A stretch of 33,725 bases of DNA from Chlorobiota bacterium (GCA_013152085.1 JAADHC010000015.1:1-33725); one strand, 5' to 3'; shown: positions 12,425 to 20,786, counted from the stretch's first letter. Translations and numbers: made by a program. The notes: generated from the letters alone by a model not told the origin.

Positions 12425-12428
12425 CATC

Positions 12429-12509
12429 ATGATCAAATGGGAAAAAATGAACTGTTGTTGCTGTTTCTGTTATCACTTAACAGAAAGGGTACTATTTTTC
12501 CATTGTTGA
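12429..12509 (+). CDS. Cysteine-rich leader peptide upstream of cysE-cysK
   Basis: A 26-codon ORF whose codons 8-15 read NCCCCFCY. Six of its 26 residues are cysteine, four consecutive, encoded TGT TGT TGC TGT, then TTC, then TGT; another TGT is the last codon before TGA. A second in-frame ATG at 12447 gives a 20-residue version starting MNCCCC, which fits the predicted transcription start better. It lies 73 nt ahead of cysE with an intrinsic terminator in between. By analogy with trp, his and leu leader peptides, translation would stall at the Cys codons when charged tRNA-Cys is scarce. The ORF is too short to judge by coding statistics; the evidence is the Cys run, the position before Cys-biosynthesis genes and the adjoining alternative RNA structures. 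Confidence 0.72.
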   Translation: MIKWEKMNCCCCFCYHLTERVLFFHC

Positions 12510-12549
12510 TAAAGCCATTACATATTTAAGTTATTAACAAAGCCCTTTC
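12483..12549 (+). promoter_or_regulatory. Candidate antiterminator pairing of the cys attenuator
   Basis: GAAAGGG at 12483-12489 is exactly complementary to CCCTTTC at 12543-12549, which is the 5' arm of the terminator hairpin, so the two structures exclude each other. The GAAAGGG segment lies within the leader ORF, just 13 nt past its last clustered Cys codon. A ribosome stalled there would leave it free, whereas a ribosome reaching the stop codon at 12507-12509 would not. A further pairing, ATGGGAAAA (12437-12445) with TTTTCCAT (12496-12503), could form an upstream protector hairpin. Confidence 0.6.
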
Positions 12550-12569
12550 GAAAACCGGAAGGGCTTTTT
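12539..12569 (+). terminator. Intrinsic terminator (attenuator) in the cysE leader
   Basis: The stem AAAGCCCTTTC / GGAAGGGCTTT has 11 pairs including one G-T wobble, a 7-nt loop, and a tail TTTTT at 12565-12569. It ends 13 nt before the cysE ATG. No complete gene precedes it on this strand other than the Cys-rich leader ORF, so it has no upstream gene to terminate and is best read as an attenuator. It may also mask the translation start of cysE. Confidence 0.8.
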
Positions 12570-12582
12570 AAATGTTGTAAAA

Positions 12583-13416
12583 ATGAAAGAAAAAATCTCT
12601 ATTCCCCACCGGGGGCAGTTTAAAGAATTTGTCAGGGGAAAAGTTCCGGAGAAAATAAAAGTCTTTGCATTTGTACATGCGATGATCGAATATCTTTTCC
12701 CCGTACTCAGTGAGGAAATAAACCGCCAGAGTGACGAATATAAATATTCGTCCATCGAAAAGTTGTTAAAAGAAATATTGTCCTCTTATGATACCGGACT
12801 AAACGATATTCAGTCAGTGATTCATGATTTTTTCATCACGGTTCCTGAACTTTATAATCGTCTGGTATCCGATGCCAGGGCAATTTATGAAGGGGATCCG
12901 GCTGCCGGTTCCGTCGAAGAAGTGATGATCAGTTATCCCGGTTTTTATGCCATTCTTATTTACAGGATTGCACACGCCCTCAGTGCCGTATCCGTTCCGG
13001 TAATGCCACGAATGCTGACAGAATATGCCCATGGCAAAACAGGGATCGATATTCATCCGAAAGCCCGGATAGGCCGGTCTTTTTGTATCGATCACGGTAC
13101 AGGAATTGTCATCGGCGAAACAACGGAAATTGGTGACCATGTAAAGATTTACCAGGGGGTGACATTAGGAGCCATCAGTGTATCCAAAGAAAAAGCCAGT
13201 ATGAAAAGACATCCTACGATAGAAGATTATGTCACGATATATTCAGGAGCCACAATCCTGGGAGGAAAAACCATCATCGGAAATCATTCTGTAATCGGAG
13301 GAAATGTTTGGTTAACTCATTCCATAGCACCCTGGTCGATGGTGTTGAATAAAAATGAAGTGATTTTGAAAAAAAATGGCAATGAAGATTTTGAATCTAT
13401 TGATTATATTATTTAA
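12583..13416 (+). CDS. cysE: Serine O-acetyltransferase
   Basis: It makes O-acetylserine from L-serine and acetyl-CoA, the first step of cysteine synthesis, in the cytoplasm. Residues ~1-150 are the helical N-terminal domain, including EGDPAAGS and YRIAHAL; residues ~151-250 are a left-handed beta-helix of hexapeptide repeats. The catalytic pair is seen as Asp156 (GIDIHPKA) and His171 ([13 protein letters not shown]), matching E. coli CysE Asp143 and His158. The length of 277 residues is typical, with an N-terminal extension common in Bacteroidota homologues. It is followed after 11 bp by the cysteine synthase gene, so the two form an operon. Expression is probably controlled by the Cys-codon leader and terminator directly upstream. 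Confidence 0.95.
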   Translation: MKEKISIPHRGQFKEFVRGKVPEKIKVFAFVHAMIEYLFPVLSEEINRQSDEYKYSSIEKLLKEILSSYDTGLNDIQSVIHDFFITVPELYNRLVSDARAIYEGDPAAGSVEEVMISYPGFYAILIYRIAHALSAVSVPVMPRMLTEYAHGKTGIDIHPKARIGRSFCIDHGTGIVIGETTEIGDHVKIYQGVTLGAISVSKEKASMKRHPTIEDYVTIYSGATILGGKTIIGNHSVIGGNVWLTHSIAPWSMVLNKNEVILKKNGNEDFESIDYII

Positions 13417-13427
13417 CATATATTGAA

Positions 13428-14333
13428 ATGAAAGTAGGAAATGTACTTGAACTTATTGGCCATACACCGGTGGTTCACGTAAACAGGTTGTTCCCGGAAT
13501 CACTTGAGATATGGATAAAACTTGAAAAACAAAATCCCGGTGGCAGTATTAAGGACCGTATTGCCCTGGCAATGATTGAAGATGCAGAAAAGAAAGACCT
13601 GATAGGGCAAGGTTCAGTAATTATTGAACCAACTTCCGGCAATACCGGCATCGGACTTGCACTGGTGTCTTCGATCAAGGGTTACAGGTTGATTCTGGTA
13701 ATGCCCGAATCCATGTCAGTTGAACGAAGGAAGCAGATGCAGGCATATGGCGCTGAGATTATCCTTACGCCAAAAGAAAAAGGAATGAAAGGTGCTATTG
13801 AAAAGGCCTTCTCTTTACAAAAGAAATTGAAGGGATGGATGCCTATGCAATTTGAAAATAAAGCCAATCCTGAAATACATCGTAAAACAACAGCCGTTGA
13901 AATTTTGGATGATTTTCCTGATGGCCTTGACTATATTTTTGCCGGTGTCGGTACGGGAGGACACCTGACAGGTGTGGCCCGGGTACTGAAAAAATCCTGG
14001 ACTTCGCTGAAAGTTATAGCCGTTGAACCTGCAGACTCCCCGGTCATCAGTGGCGGTGCTCCGGGACCTCATCCGATACAAGGCATTGGGGCCGGCTTTA
14101 TTCCCGATAATCTCGATGACCGTATGATTGATGATGTGGTTCGTGTCTCAAAAGCTGAGGCTTATACATTTACTACCCTCGCCGCAGCGAAAGAAGGCCT
14201 TTTTATCGGTATCTCCTCGGGAGCATCTCTTGCCGCGGTGGCACAACGGCAATTTACCCTGAAGGGGAAGAGAATACTGACTTTTGCTTACGATACAGGT
14301 GAAAGATATTTGTCTGTGAATGATTTGTTTTAA
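13428..14333 (+). CDS. cysK: Cysteine synthase (O-acetylserine sulfhydrylase)
   Basis: A PLP-dependent enzyme that turns O-acetylserine and sulfide into cysteine. The Schiff-base lysine is Lys42 in NPGGSIKDR. The substrate loop TSGNTG is at 69-74, the phosphate-binding loop GTGGHLTG starts at 175, and Ser263/264 in GISSGAS contacts the pyridine nitrogen. The His in GTGGH replaces the more common Thr, a variant I associate with Bacteroidota cysteine synthases. At 301 residues it is full length. The C-terminus of CysE here ends in DYII; a terminal Ile is what docks into the CysK active site in known cysteine synthase complexes, so the same complex may form. It shares a transcript with cysE. CysM rather than CysK identity cannot be excluded by eye. 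Confidence 0.93.
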   Translation: MKVGNVLELIGHTPVVHVNRLFPESLEIWIKLEKQNPGGSIKDRIALAMIEDAEKKDLIGQGSVIIEPTSGNTGIGLALVSSIKGYRLILVMPESMSVERRKQMQAYGAEIILTPKEKGMKGAIEKAFSLQKKLKGWMPMQFENKANPEIHRKTTAVEILDDFPDGLDYIFAGVGTGGHLTGVARVLKKSWTSLKVIAVEPADSPVISGGAPGPHPIQGIGAGFIPDNLDDRMIDDVVRVSKAEAYTFTTLAAAKEGLFIGISSGASLAAVAQRQFTLKGKRILTFAYDTGERYLSVNDLF

Positions 14334-14381
14334 CCCTGATTGTTTTTTATGCTTTTGGGAACAGAACAATATATTTATCAC

Positions 14382-14389
14382 TAATTTTG
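14382..14389 (+). promoter_or_regulatory. Candidate -7 promoter element of the GH3 gene
   Basis: TAATTTTG matches TAnnTTTG 39 bp before the ATG. A TTTG lies upstream at 14354-14357, but the 24-nt spacing is longer than the usual 19-21. Confidence 0.4.
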
Positions 14390-14428
14390 AAGATGTAGAA
14401 AAACAGACATTTTTTAAACATCTTTATC

Positions 14429-16873
14429 ATGAAAAAATATTCCATTCTTGCATTTGCTTTCACAGGGATCTTCCTGATGTTTAACAACGGTTGTAACAGT
14501 AACCATACACCGCAATTAGGGCAGGACCCTGTAAAAAAAGTGGTTTCGGCCATGACCCTGAAGGAAAAAACGGAACTGGTGGTCGGTACCGGTATGCACT
14601 TTGAAGTTCCTGATTCTGTTTTACCGATGATCCCCGAGCAGGTTCGCCGGATGTTTAACCGGCCTGTCGAATGGGGTGATTCCGTTTATAAGGCCATGGT
14701 AAAACGTATCAGCCGGCTTGTGCCGGGAGCGGCCGGACATACTGCTGCCTTCGACCGGCTGGGAATTACAACGACCGTTCTGACTGACGGCCCGGCCGGC
14801 CTTCGTATCCAGCCACAACGACCCGGTGATTCTGCAACCTACTATTGTACGGCATTCCCGATTGCTACGCTGCTGGCTTCCAGTTGGGACATCGGACTTG
14901 TTGAAAATGTTGGAAAGGCTATGGGAAATGAAGTGCTGGAATATGGTTCGGATGTACTTTTAGCCCCTGCCCTGAATATTCAACGAAATCCGCTTTGTGG
15001 CAGAAATTTTGAATATTATTCCGAAGATCCGCTGATTGCCGGAAAGATGGCTGCTGCCATGGTCAGGGGTATCCAATCACAGGGTGTGGGAACTTCCATT
15101 AAGCATTTTGACGCCAATAACCAGGAAACACACAGGATGAGCGTGAATACCATCGTCAGTCAGCGGGCTTTGCGTGAGATCTACCTCAAAGGATTTCGTA
15201 TTGCTGTACAGGAGGGGCATCCCTGGACCGTCATGTCATCATACAATAAAATCAACGGCACTTATGCTTCGGAAAGCCATGACCTGCTGACAAAAATCCT
15301 GCGTGATGACTGGGGTTTTAATGGGTATGTGATGACCGATTGGGGAGCCGGAACCGATCCTGTAGCCCAGATGAAAGCAGGAAACGACTTATTGATGCCA
15401 GGGACTCCTTTACAGATTGAGGCTGTCATGAATGCGGTAAAGAACGGCATACTTGATTCAACCTTTCTCGATACCAATGTCGAAAGAATCCTGAATATTA
15501 TCCTGAGGTCTCCCAGATTCAATGGATATGCCTGTTCTAACCGTCCCGATCTGAAAGCCCATGCTGCGGTTGCCCGCCGGGCTGCAGCCGGTGGTATGAT
15601 CCTGTTAAAGAATGATGCTGATGTGCTGCCCATAACCGGCGAAGGAGTTAAGGTGGCACTGTTTGGAAACAGTTCGTATGAAACCATTATCGGAGGTACG
15701 GGAAGCGGCGATGTAAATGAAGCTTACAGCATTTCCATTGTAGATGGCCTTTCTTCTGCCGGTATGAATGTAAGTGCGTCCTTGCAGGAAACATATCTTA
15801 ATTATATCAAAGAAACCCGGAAGAAAATCGGTCCGTCGAAAAACTGGCTGGCCAACATTATGGGAGCCAAAATGCCTGTTCCCGAAATGACGGTAAACCG
15901 GAAGATGGCTTCACAGGCTACCGGATCAGCAGATGTCGCGTTAATCACTATCGGCCGGAACGCCGGTGAAGGTGCGGACAGGGAGATTGAAGGTGATTTT
16001 ATTCTCTCCAAAACCGAACAAAACCTTATTAAAAATGTGACATCGGCTTTTCATGATGCGGGTAAGAAAGTAGTTGTTGTTCTGAATATCGACGGTGTCA
16101 TTGAAACCGTTTCGTGGCGTGAATTGCCTGATGCCATCCTGCTGGCGTGGCAGCCGGGACAGGAAGCCGGAAATGCTATCGCCGATGTACTGACCGGGAA
16201 AGTAAATCCTTCCGGAAAATTGGCCATTACGTTCCCTGTAAAATATGAAGATGAACCTTCTGCTCCTAATTTTCCCGGAGTAACCCTGGAAGGAACTGAA
16301 ACTGGTACGGAAGAAACCGGGGCTTCATTTATGCGAAGAGTTCCTGCCGAGGTGGTCTATAAAGAAGATATCTTTGTAGGATATCGTTACTTTTCAACCT
16401 TTGATGTACCGGTAGCTTATCCGTTTGGTTACGGACTTTCCTATACTACATTTGATTATTCCAGTCTGAAACCGGGAGGAGATTATTTTGAAGGCAGTAG
16501 TTATACGGTTTCTGTGGATATTACCAATAGCGGAAATATTCCCGGTAAGGAGGTTGTACAGCTCTACCTGCATGCTCCGGCAAAAACCTTGACCAAACCG
16601 GAAGAGGAGCTACGTGCTTTTGCCAAAACCGTACTGCTTAAACCCGGTGAATCAGAGACCGTATCCTTTACTTTGACTCCGGAGGATCTGGCTTCGTTTG
16701 ATGAAAGCCGTTCGGCCTGGGTGGCTGAAAAGGGAACCTATGAGGTGCGTATCGGGGCTTCATCCCGGGATATTAAATTTACCACAACGTTTGACGTGAA
16801 CGATGAAAGGGTTGTACGTGAGGTAAGCAATGCCCTGGCGCCCCACAGAGAATTCAAGAGATTACAGGAATAA
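14429..16873 (+). CDS. GH3 beta-glucosidase-like glycosidase, lipoprotein
   Basis: A retaining exo-beta-glycosidase, probably beta-glucosidase or a related activity, anchored in the periplasm or at the surface by lipidated Cys22 (MFNNGC). The GH3 N-terminal barrel spans about 30-370: LTDGPAGLR, GRNFEYYSEDP, KHFDANNQETHR (Lys225-His226) and GYVMTDWGAG with the nucleophile Asp304. The C-terminal alpha/beta domain (about 385-640) includes ILLKND, NAGEGADRE and ILLAWQPGQEAGNAIADVL. It is followed by a fibronectin III-like domain (about 700-795, NSGNIPGKEVVQLYL). An acidic insert around 605-625 (EGTETGTEETG) extends a loop. The full length of 814 residues is normal. It starts 95 bp after cysK with its own promoter-like element, so it is likely a separate unit. 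The sugar it acts on cannot be told from sequence; GH3 also includes xylosidases and hexosaminidases. Confidence 0.9.
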   Translation: MKKYSILAFAFTGIFLMFNNGCNSNHTPQLGQDPVKKVVSAMTLKEKTELVVGTGMHFEVPDSVLPMIPEQVRRMFNRPVEWGDSVYKAMVKRISRLVPGAAGHTAAFDRLGITTTVLTDGPAGLRIQPQRPGDSATYYCTAFPIATLLASSWDIGLVENVGKAMGNEVLEYGSDVLLAPALNIQRNPLCGRNFEYYSEDPLIAGKMAAAMVRGIQSQGVGTSIKHFDANNQETHRMSVNTIVSQRALREIYLKGFRIAVQEGHPWTVMSSYNKINGTYASESHDLLTKILRDDWGFNGYVMTDWGAGTDPVAQMKAGNDLLMPGTPLQIEAVMNAVKNGILDSTFLDTNVERILNIILRSPRFNGYACSNRPDLKAHAAVARRAAAGGMILLKNDADVLPITGEGVKVALFGNSSYETIIGGTGSGDVNEAYSISIVDGLSSAGMNVSASLQETYLNYIKETRKKIGPSKNWLANIMGAKMPVPEMTVNRKMASQATGSADVALITIGRNAGEGADREIEGDFILSKTEQNLIKNVTSAFHDAGKKVVVVLNIDGVIETVSWRELPDAILLAWQPGQEAGNAIADVLTGKVNPSGKLAITFPVKYEDEPSAPNFPGVTLEGTETGTEETGASFMRRVPAEVVYKEDIFVGYRYFSTFDVPVAYPFGYGLSYTTFDYSSLKPGGDYFEGSSYTVSVDITNSGNIPGKEVVQLYLHAPAKTLTKPEEELRAFAKTVLLKPGESETVSFTLTPEDLASFDESRSAWVAEKGTYEVRIGASSRDIKFTTTFDVNDERVVREVSNALAPHREFKRLQE

Positions 16874-16890
16874 CTTTGTGATAATCCGGA

Positions 16891-16924
16891 AAAATCCCCG
16901 GTGATGATCATCACCGGGGATTTT
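16891..16924. terminator. Bidirectional terminator (perfect 34-bp palindrome)
   Basis: AAAATCCCCGGTGATGA is followed directly by its exact reverse complement, ending GGGGATTTT. It lies 17 bp after the GH3 stop and 21 bp before the end of the convergent minus-strand gene, with T-rich ends in both directions, so it can serve both. Confidence 0.85.
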
Positions 16925-16945
16925 CTTTGCAAAGTGTTTATTCCT

Positions 16946-17365
16946 TTACCGCCTGGCAAAGACATGCACCGTTGCTCTCCGGCCTGCTACATTTTTTGTA
17001 TCATACCAGAAAGTGATATTTCGAATGATGCGCCTGCCGCCCTGTAAATCAATCACTCGTGAACCGCTACGGCGTGTGAAAGTGTGACGTAAAGGTATCT
17101 TATCCTTAGTGCCATTTCCGTACTCCACAACCATGCGGTGCATATTCAGGCTTCCGCCTGTAACTACAACTTTCAGCTTGGTAAAACCACCTTCCTTTAA
17201 ACCTACATGTATAATGTCATGATCCAGGGTATAATTGACTTTCCGGCTGCCCAATCTGACCCAGGTTGCTGCCTGAGCAAGCGCTGGAGTTGTTTGCATT
17301 TCAAAAACGGAAAATGCCAGGAAAAACATACTCCCCAATAATAATGTTGTAATTTTTGTTCTCAT
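16946..17365 (-). CDS. Secreted DUF2541-like protein of unknown function
   Basis: 139 residues with a Sec signal peptide (MRTKITTLLLGSMFFLAFSV, cleavage probably after ALAQA near residue 32). The mature part is a small basic beta-rich domain with TWVRLGSRKVNY, LKVVVTGGSLNMHRMVVEYGNG, SRVIDLQGGRRIIRNITFWYD and RATVHVFAR. This pattern resembles DUF2541-type proteins (…MVVTFGDG…SRVIDLPG…), a family without established function. It is monocistronic with a well-formed promoter about 75 bp upstream, and it converges on GH3 across a shared terminator. Family placement is from memory of the pattern. Confidence 0.7.
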   Translation of the reverse strand: MRTKITTLLLGSMFFLAFSVFEMQTTPALAQAATWVRLGSRKVNYTLDHDIIHVGLKEGGFTKLKVVVTGGSLNMHRMVVEYGNGTKDKIPLRHTFTRRSGSRVIDLQGGRRIIRNITFWYDTKNVAGRRATVHVFARR

Positions 17366-17672
17366 AGGATATTCATTTTTGTTTGACCATTAGATAATAA
17401 AAGGTACACATGGTTTAATCAATTATCGCCTCTGCAGGTAGCAAAGATAATATTCTTTGATTTACCTCCAAATAAAAGGAAGTCAGATACTTCAATGATG
17501 ATACCTGTACGGATATCCCGTTTTGTAAAATTATCCCGGATGATCTCTTCTTTTTTCACGATAATGGTTTTGTTGCTTTTATTTCTTTGTAAAGTTTATT
17601 TCTGTAGTGACTACCGGTTTTGCAAATTGTCTGACAATTCATACCTTAGAGTGCATTATCATACGCAGACAG
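17366..17672. other. Gene-free stretch between divergent genes
   Basis: About 300 bp between the DUF2541-like gene (minus) and the small barrel-like gene (plus). It holds the minus-strand promoter at 17442-17472. I see no other gene; the frames that are open here have no recognisable product. Confidence 0.5.
17442..17472 (-). promoter_or_regulatory. Bacteroidota promoter for the DUF2541-like gene
   Basis: On the minus strand TTTG (17472-17469), a 19-nt spacer and TATCTTTG (17449-17442) match the Bacteroidota primary-sigma consensus TTTG / TAnnTTTG. The gene start lies 77 bp downstream. Confidence 0.7.
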
Positions 17673-18152
17673 GTGAAAAAAATAATAATCCTGCTTACCA
17701 CTTTTCTTCTTTTTACTGTCGTATATTGTCAGGAAGAAGATGTTTATGTGGATGATTTCAGTGACCTTGCCATACGTAAAAACAGCATCTATGCCGAAGG
17801 GCTGGGTAACGGGATATACGGATCCCTGAATTATGAACGCCTTTTCTTTAAAGTTCCGCAGCGGGTTGTTACATTTCGTGCGGGACTGTCTGTTGTGGTT
17901 AATCACGGAAACTTTCATCTGCTCATACCATTGGAAATGACTGCAATTTTTGGTAAACGTCATTGTTTTGAAACCGGACCGGGACTCACTCTTGCACCCG
18001 GCAGTGAAGAAAGATACCTCTTCTTTTACAGGGCGGGTTACAGGCTTCGGGCAGAAAATGGCATCATGTTCAGAGTGGCCCCTGTGTTTATGTTTGTTCC
18101 GGGTTCGTATTCCGGTCCTTCCGCAGCTGTCAGCCTGGGTTATTCCTTCTGA
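17673..18152 (+). CDS. Small exported outer-membrane-like protein
   Basis: I prefer the GTG at 17673 as start because it opens a clear signal peptide (KKIIILLTTFLLFTVVYCQ); the in-frame ATG 22 codons upstream would bury it. The mature part (~140 residues) has alternating beta-strand character: GIYGSLNYERLFF, VTFRAGLSVVV, HLLIPLEMTAIFG, FYRAGYRLRAENGIMFRVAPVF. It ends in SLGYSF, with a terminal aromatic residue typical of outer-membrane barrels. I do not recognise a specific family; it resembles short Bacteroidota outer-membrane beta-barrel domain proteins. No neighbour indicates its job. Confidence 0.6.
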   Translation: MKKIIILLTTFLLFTVVYCQEEDVYVDDFSDLAIRKNSIYAEGLGNGIYGSLNYERLFFKVPQRVVTFRAGLSVVVNHGNFHLLIPLEMTAIFGKRHCFETGPGLTLAPGSEERYLFFYRAGYRLRAENGIMFRVAPVFMFVPGSYSGPSAAVSLGYSF

Positions 18153-18369
18153 AGGATATAAGCTTCCCAGAGTAAAATAGGGTCGTGGTTAAATAAATTT
18201 AAACTTTCATCAAAAAAAAACTTTAAGAGTATCAATAATTACTTTTTTTTATATCATTGTGTGATAGTTTTATGTCAAGGCGGTTGGCAGGAACATTTTT
18301 GAGAACGATAGATAACCTTGGTGCTGAAGAAATGATTACTGTCCGTTCTCCTGATAAAAGCTGAAAAAA

Positions 18370-18377
18370 TAAATTTG
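18370..18377 (+). promoter_or_regulatory. Candidate -7 promoter element of the acidic protein gene
   Basis: TAAATTTG matches TAnnTTTG 11 bp before the ATG at 18389, which would leave a very short untranslated leader. No -33 element is evident. Confidence 0.4.
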
Positions 18378-18388
18378 TACAATTATCT

Positions 18389-18739
18389 ATGAGTCAGCAA
18401 AAAATGAGAGTGATCAGGGATTACGACAAACTGGATAAAGCCATCCAGGAACAGATAAAACTTGTCTACCCGGAAGGTTTCAGTCAGCATCTGATCACAT
18501 TCCTGAATAAGGACGGGAAGTATGTAAGTGCCCTCCCGTTTGAAACAGATGAAAAATATTACCTGGTAAGGATGACGGAAGCTGAAGCTGATTTGATCAT
18601 CAGTGAAGACGATGATTATAACGATGCCGGCAACCTCAAGGATAAGGTGAAGGAGGAATTCGTGGATAAATATGCCGAATTGGAATATTTATCCGAGAAT
18701 ATGCCCGATGACGGGGAACCGGAAGATGAAGAGGATTGA
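18389..18739 (+). CDS. Conserved acidic protein of unknown function
   Basis: A 116-residue cytoplasmic protein without signal peptide or membrane segment. The body has YDKLDKAIQEQIKLVYPEGF, then HLITFLNKDGKYVSALPFET, then EKYYLVRMTEAEA; the tail is very acidic (DDGEPEDEED). I recognise this arrangement as a short protein conserved across Bacteroidota without known function. An acidic low-complexity tail suggests binding to a basic partner, but nothing in the neighbourhood points to one. It is a single gene, with the next gene on the opposite strand. Confidence 0.7.
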   Translation: MSQQKMRVIRDYDKLDKAIQEQIKLVYPEGFSQHLITFLNKDGKYVSALPFETDEKYYLVRMTEAEADLIISEDDDYNDAGNLKDKVKEEFVDKYAELEYLSENMPDDGEPEDEED

Positions 18740-18929
18740 CCTCCGGTTTTTTCCGTATTTTTTCAAGATGATTGCAGCAGGATCACCGTGTATCTTTACT
18801 TATCTCAATTCGATATAAGAATTACATCTTAAACATTGATATACAGGGTTATTGTTATGTAATACTTAGTGATGCCCTTATATCCTGAATTTTTGGTGGC
18901 ATATTTCTGTAATTCCTGACAGCTATACA

Positions 18930-18958
18930 AAAGAACCCGGCTATTAACCGGGTTCTTT
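18930..18958 (-). terminator. Terminator of the sugar-porter gene
   Basis: The 11-bp stem AAAGAACCCGG / CCGGGTTCTTT has a 7-nt loop (CTATTAA). It lies 19 bp past the stop of the minus-strand transporter gene, with T-rich ends on both strands. Confidence 0.8.
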
Positions 18959-18977
18959 GTATTGAAAAGTAACTGTT

Positions 18978-20456
18978 TTATCCCTTTAAATCTCTGGGTT
19001 TTTTCCCCTGCCGCCAGTGCTCTTCGATTTTTTCCAAAGAAATTCCTTTGGTTTCAGGCAGGTAAAAATAGCCCCAGATCAGTCCTAAAATGCCAATAAC
19101 GGTATAAAACCAAAAAGCACCGGCAGGATTCCCATTATCTACAGCCTTTGTTACAAAAGAATTCGTAGCTGGATTATACAGATTTTCATGGGTAATGATT
19201 CCGGTTCCGGCAGCAGTAAACAGCTTCACGATCTTGAAAAAGGTAAAAGCAACAATGCCATTAAAGAGCCAGTTGGAAAGAGATCCGATGGATGAACCAA
19301 TACCCCGTACACGAAGTGGGAAGATCTCGGAAATAATCAACCAACCCAAAGGCCCCAGGCTGATGGCGAAGAAAGCGATATAAATCCAGACGAAACCAAT
19401 GGCCAGCCATTTTCCCATATCTCCGAGACTTGTGTGAAAAGCAAAAACAAGGCCTAATGAAAAAAGTGAAAAGATGATTCCGCTAAGTCCGATAAAATAC
19501 AGCTTTCGTCTTCCAAGTTTATCAATTAAAAACAAAGACAGAATAGTAAAAGCCACATTGACGACACCGACACTTACCGATCCCCAGATTCCCGCACGGG
19601 CACCTTCAAACCCTACAATCATAAATATTTTCGGACTGTAGTATATCACTGTGTTGATGCCTACAAACTGTTGGATAAACATGATCCCGACAGCAATGAT
19701 CAGCGCATTTCGCAACCAGGGACGGAATACTTCCCTGAAATCCGGGCGATGTTTATCCTTTTCTATTTCTTGTTTGATCTGGGCAATGGAACCCTCAACC
19801 AAATCAGGTTCTTCGATCCTTTTTAGGATTTTACGGCTTTCTTCCTCACGTCCTTTACTCATCAACCAACGGGGTGTTTCCGGAAGGAAAATGATCCCGA
19901 CCAACAGGATCAATCCCGGGATAATTCCGGCATATAACATCGGACGCCATGATTCCACATCACTGTTATCTGCAAAGGCCAGGTCACTGAGGTATGATAC
20001 CAGGATACCCACAGTAATGAGGAGTTGAAAAAGAGAAACCAGCCGGCCTCTCATTTTGGAAGGAGATATTTCGGCGATATATAAAGGAACGGAAAAGGAT
20101 GATATTCCTATTGCCAGGCCGATAAATAAACGGGCAAACATGAGATTATGCGCATTGGGTGCCCATCCCGACCATGCGGCACCGACAACAAAGATAATGG
20201 CCGCTGTCAATATGGTCTTTTTCCGGCCAAAAATATCGGATAATCGTCCCGTGAGTACAGCACCAATCACAGCTCCAAGCAATCCGGCTGTGGTGATGTT
20301 CTCAATCATACTGTTATCCAGTTGAAAATTCTGCTGTAAGAATGGAATAGCTCCGGAAATCACACCGGTATCAAATCCAAACAGCAGACCACCTGTAGCC
20401 GCAACGGCAGCGATGATGACTACCAGGTTTTTGTTGTACGTTCCTTTTTTTGACAT
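18978..20456 (-). CDS. Sugar-porter MFS transporter (XylE/GLUT-like)
   Basis: An inner-membrane sugar:H+ symporter or facilitator of the sugar-porter family, 492 residues, about 12 membrane helices. The signatures are complete: GGLLFGFDTGVISGAI (helix 1), RLSDIFGRKK (loop 2-3), LPETPRWLMSKGR (end of helix 6), QQFVGINTVIYYSP (helix 7, sugar-binding Gln-Gln and Asn), SLGPLGWLIISEIFPLRVRG (helix 10) and PETKG near the C-terminus. The hexose or pentose carried cannot be decided from the sequence; glucose, xylose, galactose and arabinose carriers all look alike. It is monocistronic, with a promoter-like TATATTTG about 55 bp upstream and a terminator after it. Confidence 0.92.
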   Translation of the reverse strand: MSKKGTYNKNLVVIIAAVAATGGLLFGFDTGVISGAIPFLQQNFQLDNSMIENITTAGLLGAVIGAVLTGRLSDIFGRKKTILTAAIIFVVGAAWSGWAPNAHNLMFARLFIGLAIGISSFSVPLYIAEISPSKMRGRLVSLFQLLITVGILVSYLSDLAFADNSDVESWRPMLYAGIIPGLILLVGIIFLPETPRWLMSKGREEESRKILKRIEEPDLVEGSIAQIKQEIEKDKHRPDFREVFRPWLRNALIIAVGIMFIQQFVGINTVIYYSPKIFMIVGFEGARAGIWGSVSVGVVNVAFTILSLFLIDKLGRRKLYFIGLSGIIFSLFSLGLVFAFHTSLGDMGKWLAIGFVWIYIAFFAISLGPLGWLIISEIFPLRVRGIGSSIGSLSNWLFNGIVAFTFFKIVKLFTAAGTGIITHENLYNPATNSFVTKAVDNGNPAGAFWFYTVIGILGLIWGYFYLPETKGISLEKIEEHWRQGKKPRDLKG

Positions 20457-20510
20457 CTTGCTTCAGTTTTGTAGGTGAAAATAATTACTTCAATTTGTTT
20501 ACAAAAAGTT

Positions 20511-20518
20511 CAAATATA
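20511..20518 (-). promoter_or_regulatory. -7 promoter element of the sugar-porter gene
   Basis: On the minus strand this reads TATATTTG, an exact TAnnTTTG match, 54 bp before the start codon. A -33 element is not obvious. Confidence 0.5.
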
Positions 20519-20603
20519 AAAATAAATCTATTGTGCCGGATGATCTTAGCGAAAAAGCATTTGAAAAAATCAGGTTGTTTCGTATGATTCACCTGAAATG
20601 TTA

Positions 20604-20681
20604 CGGCTTTCATCTTGTTTTACACGAACCCGACACGGAAGATCCCATTTTTCCGTAAGCCGGGCTGAAGATGAAATGCCC
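20604..20681. repeat. Nested inverted repeat, possible structured RNA or REP-like element
   Basis: Three complementary arm pairs are nested around one centre: TTTCATCTT (20608-20616) with AAGATGAAA (20668-20676); CCCG (20629-20632) with CGGG (20661-20664); ACGGAA (20635-20640) with TTCCGT (20651-20656). The arms nest properly, so they could fold into a single long interrupted hairpin. Confidence 0.45.
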
Positions 20682-20786
20682 GTGACGAACAGCTATAAAG
20701 AGATCAGAAATGTACAAAGAGTGGATTTAAATGTAACAGCTGTTATTAGGTTAATCATTTTACATCCAAATATAAAGTTATTTTTT

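Noticed and set aside
12429-12583. Riboswitch (for example SAM-type) controlling cysE
   Set aside because: The leader is only about 150 nt and most of it is accounted for by the short ORF and the terminator; no conserved riboswitch core is visible.
17495-17755. Hydrophobic plus-strand open frame upstream of the small barrel-like gene
   Set aside because: It overlaps the better gene in another frame, loses coherence after its hydrophobic part and has no recognisable product.
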